DNA from: Mesocentrotus franciscanus
Taxonomy: Eukaryota > Echinodermata > Echinoidea > Camarodonta > Strongylocentrotidae
Assembly (NCBI GenBank): GCA_037976565.1
Contig: CP137666.1
Span: 50,743,271-50,807,270, forward strand
Direction of reading: 5' to 3'
DNA: 64,000 nt
Both the position numbers and the translations under genes were made by a program. The notes beneath the pieces were generated by a model, which was given only the letters and a program-made list of their open reading frames with translations, was not told where the DNA came from and ran no database searches. How positions within the stretch are numbered: the first letter of the stretch is position 1; each line of letters starts with the position of its first letter. Of the stretch, positions 25,801 through 34,800 are shown one piece after another.

Positions 25801-28800
25801 TGCGCAGTAACAGTTTAAAATACGGCTGCAAGAATTTCAACATGGCCTGGAGCTCAATTTCGCGATGAAAAGAAAAAGACCCTTAAACGCATCATACAGT
25901 CAATCTGGTAAGTGGAACCGATGTAGTTTAGCCTAGGCCTAATTTACAATAATAAATGCATCGGATATGCATCGGGTAAAATGTAGTATTTTGGGCATTA
26001 GTTTAATGCTCGGACGCGAGCAGTAGTTTGCATGCAGTCACTATGGTCGGCTTCTGTCTCTAAAGAGAGGAGCCGACCCTACCCAAATCAGAGGCTAACG
26101 AACGAAAGAGACAGAAATCTTCGGTCTAGAGCGCTAGGTGCTACTGCCGCTACTCCCCGGCCCCGGCTGCAGGAACGTCGACATCTCCTTGCTCTCCGAC
26201 TTCTCTATCGTCTTCTCCCCCACTTGTACTAGTACTTCGTCCTCATCAGCCCAACTTCCATCATCCTCGTCTGCACTATCGTCCCTTTTTCCTTCATTAC
26301 TTTCATCTTCTTTCTCCATAAACTCTTCAAAATCCATAAAAAGATCGTTCTCGTCAAACTCGCCAGCCATTATCAATTGATATAATTATATAATATGTAC
26401 CGTACGTGAATCGAAAGTGTATATGTATAAAGCGAGCTAGACCGAATGCGAGAAAGACTCTAACGAAGCCAAACGACCGGATCTACTTTACCGAGCACAC
26501 GAAAACAATCTCACCAAATTCAACACACTCAAACAAAATTACATGGTGAAAATATCGACTAATAGCGCATCGTTGGCTTGTTTATGTCATAATTCTGAAA
26601 AAGGGAATTGATATTAGTACTTTGAAATATTAGGGGAAGGTGAAGAATTCTACATAGAGTTATGAAACTAAACTTTGAAACTAAATAGCAGAAATTCGTA
26701 TCTCTCTGCCCATGTTTTCTATGGAACATCCGGTACGTGAATATACTCGTCCCGGGCGTGACGTCACAAATAGTGGACCAGCTCCGTGACTGACTTTCTA
26801 GGCAAAGAGAGGAGGCTATTTTTCGACATTTCAATTGAGGATATCCAGTAGCTAGAAGATTTGTGTGTTATGCAATGAAAATGAACAACTTCGAAATAGC
26901 ATAGGCTTGCCGTAGGTACCAAATTAATGGACATTTATTGTCCTAGAATATGAGCTTTAAAGGGTGTCGCACGGTGACACCTTCAAAGAAAACCATAAAT
27001 ATCTTTGTGGTTTGAGAATTTTATCAGGATATTTTGCATGTTAGAGGGTTAGTACAGTAGAAGGAATATAGTAAGTAACATTTCGTACAAAAATAACACA
27101 GTTTTTTCATCAACCTTCAACAATGTTACAGAGTCACTTTAAACAAGATTTATCCCCTGGTAATATATCTGTATCTTGGGGTCAAATTCTAATATCAGCA
27201 AGTTGGACTGTCCCAACCCATCCTACCATTAAATATCTGAATCTATTTTTTTTCCCCTCATCTCTCCCATCTTGTATAAGCAGCTTCAAGCCAGCAATTC
27301 ATCTTGCTGCGCCCGTTTAATATCCGAGCCCAGTCTGCCTCACCCAGGACCATCAATGTACAATGGCAGCCTCCAATAACATCCATCACTATCTCCTATT
27401 ACTCCATCTTAGCTGAGCCAGGCAAGAACTCCCATGCTAAGACAGCTGAGACATTCAGGTTAGTACCACTTCCAATCCGACAGAACTTTTGAGCATTCAA
27501 AACTTTGAGAAGTGAGACTCAATTTTTATCAAAAGGAGAAAAAAATTTTATGAGAGATTCAACTTTGATAGAAGTTGTTTAACAGTCAAAGCAAACAAGA
27601 AAATTAGATAAAGAATACAAAATATAGAAGAAGAAAAAAAAGAAAAAAAATATATAGAATCCAAAATAGAAATTGATTTGTAAAAGAGCCTATAATGCAT
27701 ACTTGATTGGACCTTCTTGGTATTTAGACTTCTGTTGAAGGGAGGTCGAATCTTCTGTTTGGAGCCAGAAGGACAGTCAAATACAGGGTGTACTGTAATA
27801 CAGAGTTAACACCCTCTGGCTCTAAACAGACCAAATGTGGATATTTATGAGGACTTACAAAATTGCTATAGTGTGTTTTATGTGATATTTAAAAATTTCC
27901 ACAATCTCTTTCTGTTGTTGCTTTTGCACAGACTTTTTATCAAGATTTGATATTCTACTGTGTAACTGGAATGTTTAGACAGTAGTGTAAGGTTATATGA
28001 GACCTCACTATGTTCTGTTGATGCTCATTCATCAAGGAGAGACTGTAAAGTCACTATTCCTTTTAGATAATTGTCATTATATACCTCACTTAAGAAATCC
28101 AGCCATCTGATTGGTCGAAAATGCAGTCGTTGTTTTAACTATTCCCGAAAATAAACGAAAAATGCCAAAGCCATGTAATAGTTAAAAAAAATAGTTAAAA
28201 AATCCCGGCAAAATTCCAGTTACCGGAAATTAGTTCAGTCTTGCTGAGCACGGACACCTTACATTAATTTTTTTGTGCGATAATTTCATAGTCGCTACAT
28301 TTTAGGTTTTTAATTGCTTGAAAATTTCAGTCACGTCATTTTGCTAGCAAAGATTAACAGACTCGACAGTGTCTCAGATTTTCTGTGATGTTTTAACCAA
28401 TCTTTACTCAATAAAAGGCTAATTAAGGTAAGAATTCTTGGTAGATTATTGTGATAATTCGTGCGGTCGGTGAAAAGTCATAGCGACTGCTTTAATACTC
28501 GCGCACAGGCGCACTGGCTGTTTCTATACTGCCATACTGGCTGCGAGAAAGTTGAATCCCTCACCCCTCGGCGCGCCGCCCACAGGCGCCTCGGGGTGAT
28601 GGCAGGGGATTCAATTGACAACTAGACTAGGTCTAGGTCTAGGTCTATCTCTTGAGCGTATAATAAAAACAGCTAGTCCTCTCGTAGCAGTCGATCACTA
28701 TAACTATATTTTAGATTCGGACTTTAGCTTCATTTCCTCAATTGTAACAAGGTAGATATCATCAAGCATGAAGATTTTTCCAACTCGACGAGAGTTTTTA

Positions 28801-31800
28801 AGTGTTTTTCAGCAATGCTTAAACAGGAAGGAAAGGGAGTTGTGACTCACAAACCAGTCCTGTTCTACCAGTTGATTGGTAATTTGACTCTTTTTTCGGC
28901 ATATAAAAGTATTAATGACTGCTTTAATATTCGAGAAATAGTTGTTTTATACGCTCTCGGGAAGTTACAATTGGGCTATTGCCCTCGGCATGCCTCGGGC
29001 AATAGCACAATTGTATCCTTCCCTCGAGCGAATAAAAACAACTATTTCTCTCAAAGCAGTCATTAATACTATACTATAACATATGAAACAAGTGCACCTG
29101 TTTATTTATCAATTTCCTTAATAACTAGAGCATTGTTTCATAGCTGCAGAATGAAAATTGTTATTAATTTTCAAATTTGATCTGCTACCGATACTGGTAT
29201 GGATGTCCAAATTTTTTGTATTCTACTTCCATAGCCCAACCTGCTCGATAGAGTTGAAGAATTTGGAGCCGTACACAGAGTATAGGCTTACTGTGAAAGC
29301 TCATGGGAACGGTATGGACAGCGAGTACACTCCTCCTATATACAAGAGAACAAAGGAAGACAGTAAGTTGGTTTGTGTGGTGTTTTCAATGTCAAGGAGA
29401 TGAATTCATGAAATAAGAAATTTCTTACTCTTTTATTAATTTTCAGTGATTTGGAGATTTGTTACAGAGGATTGATGTATAAAAAGTGATAATGGATATT
29501 GGAAACTATAAGTTTATAAATGATAGATTTTACATTACATGTCAATTATTAAGGAATTTCCACACAATGTAGAAACCCTCACATTTATGTGCCAACCATT
29601 TCCTTTTGCTGAATCAATCACATATGGTTGGGAGTAAATCTAAAAATATGAAGCAGCAATGAAAACCATTTTATCTTTGTCCTTGAACAACCTTCCAAGT
29701 TGATTTTAGGAATAAGCTGTATGTCAAAAAAAGTCTTTGTATTCAAGTTTGATCATACAAAAAATGGAGAACACTATTTGGAGTTCTGGTGAAATGAATA
29801 TTCTCTATGCAATCTGCGTTAAAAGTTATATTCTTCGACTTAGTTCTTTGAAAATACAAATGAAATACAAATGGGCAAGATATGAAAGCATGCTGTACCT
29901 CAGGATGTAACGTAACAAATTGAAATGACATCCATTTCGGAAGCAAGACAGTGATTACAATTTTCATTCATTTATTCCTGTTTGTGTTCTATTCAGTCCC
30001 GTCTGTACCTACTGACGTGAGTCTGATCACACCTGATGAATCGCCTGGAGCTGTTCTGGTAGAATGGCAACCACCTAGGTATCCTAATGGTGTCATCACT
30101 GCCTACCACGCCACCTGCCAGTCCTTGAATGCATCCCATTCGCATCCGGATAATGCTACCATAGTAACCAATGGTAGGTGTGGCAGGGTGATTCTCAGAC
30201 ATTTTTCTAGGAGTCCTTGTGTACCTATACCTTGCTCACATTTTAAAATGGGGGAGGGGGGGGGGTCCTGTGTTCTGTTAATGTCAGGCCCTGGGTAAGA
30301 CGATATTGATGTTGGGGGAGGGGGCGTCTACAACAAATATTCTTAGGTCACTCCCTTACATTTATCAAATTCCATACTATACTGATCCTAATCCTACCCG
30401 TAACTGTAAGACTGACTTCAAACCTAATTGCTACCCCAACCATATATGAGAGTTAGACTAAATAAAGCCTGGAGCGATTGTTGGCAGTGCAAATGTCTGT
30501 TCACCTGATGGGGATCTGTTAACAAGAATGGCCTAACAGAAATTCTGAAAGACTCAGACTTCTGTAGCGTTGGAAAGACTTTAGATATTGGGCCATTTCC
30601 TAAGACGAAATCATGCCTTCTTTTTTCTAATGTTGTACATTTTTTCACAAGTAATGAAGCCATTTTTGCAAACATTTTGTTACCAAATCATGCCTTCTTC
30701 TCTGAGTGCTTTCTATAAGGTGCAAGGTTCAAGATATTTGGATTTTAGGCGCTCTTTTCTTATATCATCGTACCATCTCTCCTCAGTGCTATATATATAT
30801 AAAGTTACAAATGTGAGTTTTGCCTGGTGGAGTGTGATATTGCTATGTTTATTTCTTACCTAATTTCATTGTCTTAGATACCACTCTGCAAGCAGTATTT
30901 CACAATCTTAAGTCTGGACATCACTATGCTTTCACGGTAGAGGCATCTACCAGTGTAGGAAAGGGTCCAAGATCATCAAGAGTTACCTACATCGTAAGGG
31001 TTCAGGAGCCCCCAAGTAAGTACTGAAGCCTTATTCATAGATAACTCGGTAAACCACATGAATCAAATTAATAATAAGGAAAGAAGTAAAACCATCTGAC
31101 ATGAACGTAAATGGCTAGTGGTGTGAAAAAATGACAAATGCCTCTATGCGCATTCGCTTATCTGTGTGTTTTTTAAAGCCCCACTGCACTACTTGTAGCT
31201 ACTTGCTCCCTCTATATAGCAAACAATGCCTAAGCGGTGCCCGTTGATCCCCCATGATCCCCTTTTTCTTATGTTAATTGAGAGCTGAGGTGATGAGATA
31301 ACCACCTGTCAGTGACCACGCTGGGAGGTCTAATCCCTCCTGGCCAAACTAGGGCAGACAGGCTTTAAGAGATAGAAATGTATCTTTACGCAAGTCTTTT
31401 TTGCAGTGAGGGTATTTTTGGTAGGTGGTTTACCTCTTTATGTGAATTTGGTTTTACTTCATAGATTTATATGTTACTGATTCAATGGTAGTAGTGATGA
31501 ATGCCAATGATTTTCTTTCCTTATTTTTTAAAAGTTTTTTATTTTAAAGGGAAATCCTACCTTGATAGCAAAGCATCCAAGAGGAAAGCAGGAAAGTCAG
31601 AGAAGTAGACTGGTGAAATTTTGAATGAAATCTGTCAAAAAATGAGAAAGTTATGAAATTTGTGAAGGTTGTTATCCCTATAGGTATGGGCTCTCTAAAT
31701 TGGCTGAATCGATAATGTCTCTGTGATAAAGTATCCAAGAGGAAAGCAGGAAAGTCAGAGAAGTAGAGTGGTGAAATTTTGAATGAAATCTGTCAAAAAA

Positions 31801-34800
31801 TGAGAAAAGTTATGAAATTTGTGAAGGTTGTTATCCCTATAGGTATGGGCTCTCTAAATTGGCTGAATCGATAATGTCTCTGTGATGTAGTGGCGGACAA
31901 CTTCCCCATTTGTTCCAACACACGAAATGACTAAAATTTCAATTTTTCAAAAATGAATGATTCAGAGGGTATTTTCTCTTTAGAGGACTTAATAATATCC
32001 ATATCCATAATATATTTTGAGTAGTGCCCCAAGGGAGAAGGTGCTTAGGAGAAAAACAGAAATTTATTATATTTTTGTACACGACAAACGTGAGAGTTGT
32101 CCACGATTCCGTCACAATCCACTGACCAAACTGCGAATTTGAGATTCGCATAGACTTAGTGATCTCATACAGTCAAACCTGCTTTAGTGACCACCTGTCT
32201 ACAAAGACCACCTGTCTACAAAGACCACATTTTTTGTTTCCCTTGAAAATGGTTTCTCATTGAAACATGTACTAAAGGAACCTGTCTACAAAGACCACCT
32301 GTCTACAAAGACCACTTTTTGTGTTTCCCTTGGGCGGTCACTATAGACAGGTTTGACTGTATATAAAACATTCTTAACTTTCTTCTTATTGGTCTCATTT
32401 ATTTCAAACTTTCGCCATTCTGTTTCTCTTTTTTTTTTCCTGCTTTCATACAAATGAACTTCTTACAAGGGTTGGATTGCCCTTTAAGCTTGGAGATTTG
32501 TCATGGCTTCAAAACCGAGATTGGCTGTATGCCAACTTATCTCCATGAGGTTTGTTTGTTTTAGAAATTGTCCTGTAACAACAGCTTAACCCAGTTCCCC
32601 TGAACTCTAGGAGATTGTTAGAACTTTGTACTGAACATATGGTGTGCAAGAAGATTGTTTTCTTCGTAATCCAGTTGTTTCATCATCAATAGTGATCTGT
32701 CAGTTTATGACAGGTTCAGTGACCCAATCAGAATTCTACATCAAGTGTCTCTCCAAGTACCTCGGTCTTGAGCCATCCATTTCAGCATTTCATATCCTGT
32801 AGCTCCACATTCTGCAATTAAATCATCTAAAAAGCCTGAATTTTGACCCCACACCAAAGTACCTAGGTGTCATTCTTGATCAAAGCCTCACCTTCCACGA
32901 GCATGCCAAAGCCACAGCTCAAAAGACTCAAGCCAGAGTGTCTCTCCTAAAGAAGCTTGCAGGGACCGGATGGGGAGCTGATTTCACCACCCTTCGCACC
33001 TCCACTCTAGCTCTTGCCTTCTCAACTGCCGAGTATGCCGCACCTGCATGGAGCCACAGCACCCATGTACACAAGGTTGATGTTGTCCTCAATGATGCTA
33101 TGAGACTAATCAGCAGAACACTCACTGCAACACCTGTCAGCAACCTGCCAATACTGTCTGGCATACCACCAGCTCAGCTCAGACGAGATGCGCAGTACAC
33201 TAAGCTTGCCCAAAAGCATGACAGAGATAAATGCCTTGTTCCTGCCCCCTCTGCCTTTGAAGGACAGTGTCTGCCTAGAAGACACTTTGCAACACAGGCT
33301 GCTGAGCTGCCGCTTGAGAAGCCCCCCTCCACCTTACCCACCTGGATAGCAAAACGCTGGTCAGACCAGTGGAATTCGTCTACTACCAACTTGAAGGAGT
33401 TCATCCCAGAGCCTTGTGCAAAACCAAGTGGCAGCGACCTCTCAAGAAAAGCCTGGGTCAACCTCAACCGCATCAGAACTGGAGTTGGCCGTACACAATA
33501 CTTCCTGCATAAAATTGGAGCTGATCCATCGCCAAACTGTGCCTGTGGAGAGATCCAAACTATGGATCATGTCATCGATGCTTGTCCTATCTACAAATCC
33601 CCTCACGGTGCTCCTGGACTTGAGAGCTCGATGATGAGACAATCAGCTGGCTAAATCAGGATCTTCCTATTTAGATGATGTACTCCTTGATATTCTTCGT
33701 ACGAACGAACGAACGAACGATCTAAAAAGCCTTTGCGAGGTCTTCCCCTCATCTTCTTTCCATGTAGACAACCTTCTATGACTCTGATCATCAAGCCGTC
33801 ATCATGCCGCATTATGTGTCCAAGCCATTTTTTCTGTCTCTCTCTGATCCTTTGAAGCAGGCTTTTCTTAAACTTTTTGGTACCAATTTGAGTCATTAGG
33901 GTTTTTATGAAGCAGATCTGATTTTAAATTCATAAATTCATTTGCTTTTGAGGACACTGTTGATATATTTCCCAACTAATACTAAATTTTGTCTCCTGCA
34001 GATAAAACCCCATACCCAGAGCTGGTGAATGATATGGAGAAAGGAATTGTGGTTGGGATTGTGCTTGCAACGATCTGCATCATGATCTGTACCCTACTGC
34101 TTCTCTTCAGACACAGGTACACTATAGTTTGGATTGATGGACTTTCATCAGTCATTTCACATGCTAGTTGGTCTGGGTCCTCTATCTTCAAATGAATTTA
34201 ATTGATTGTATTTTCCTTGATCAATCAATCAATCATATTTTTAAATCAATAATTATTACAATCAATTGCATGTTTCAAGAAAGAAATAATCAATCGTAGC
34301 AAGAAAGGAGATACAGAGTGTTATGTTACAAGCGATAGTGGGTTGAGTTTAATGTACAAGGTCCTGGAATGCTGACCAACATTTACCATGGGTGTTTAAA
34401 CCAGCGCTGCAGTAATTTCTGAAAACGTCTATCTTTAAGTGTCAAGTTAAGAGTCTGTACTCCGAGACTTTGAATTGTCAACAAATGGCGCTATCTATAG
34501 ACAAGTCACCTGTATAGAAAGGCTAATCCAAAATATTATATGCAGGCATCATACCTTATACCATGGTGCGAAGATAATGCATGCATGTATGTTCTACTGT
34601 ATCATAGGGTGAATTTGTTTATGTAGGTTTTATTAAGGTGACAAACTATATGAATGGGTAATGTGACACAGAAAGGCAGGATTATAGAAAAGCAAATTCA
34701 ATGCAAAATGTGATTTCAAACATCATCAAACTCTTGATATGGAGATGATTGAAGTAGTAGTGGCGTTATGTCATAAGATCCATTCTCTACTTGATACCCA

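Larger units (their letters stand above)
24586..27142. mobile_element. 2.5 kb TTAA-flanked element with TTAAAGGGACTTGG termini
   Basis: Left end TTAAAGGGACTTGGTAACAT and right end, read inverted, TTAAAGTGACTCTGTAACAT match over about 24 bp with TTAA at each edge. The interior includes TGACGTCAC near both ends (about 25141 and 26757), a 50-bp inverted repeat (25724-25860) and an acidic minus-strand reading frame (26134-26370). A TTAA target suggests the piggyBac or Kolobok superfamilies; no transposase core was recognised. Confidence 0.7.
27459..29234 (+). other. Receptor intron 11 with palindromic repeats
   Basis: Holds two related hairpin-forming segments (28476-28702 and 28909-29070). A smaller inverted pair surrounds 27753-27828 (CTGTTTGGAGCCAGAAGG against CCTCTGGCTCTAAACAG). 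No coding sense seen. Confidence 0.6.
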
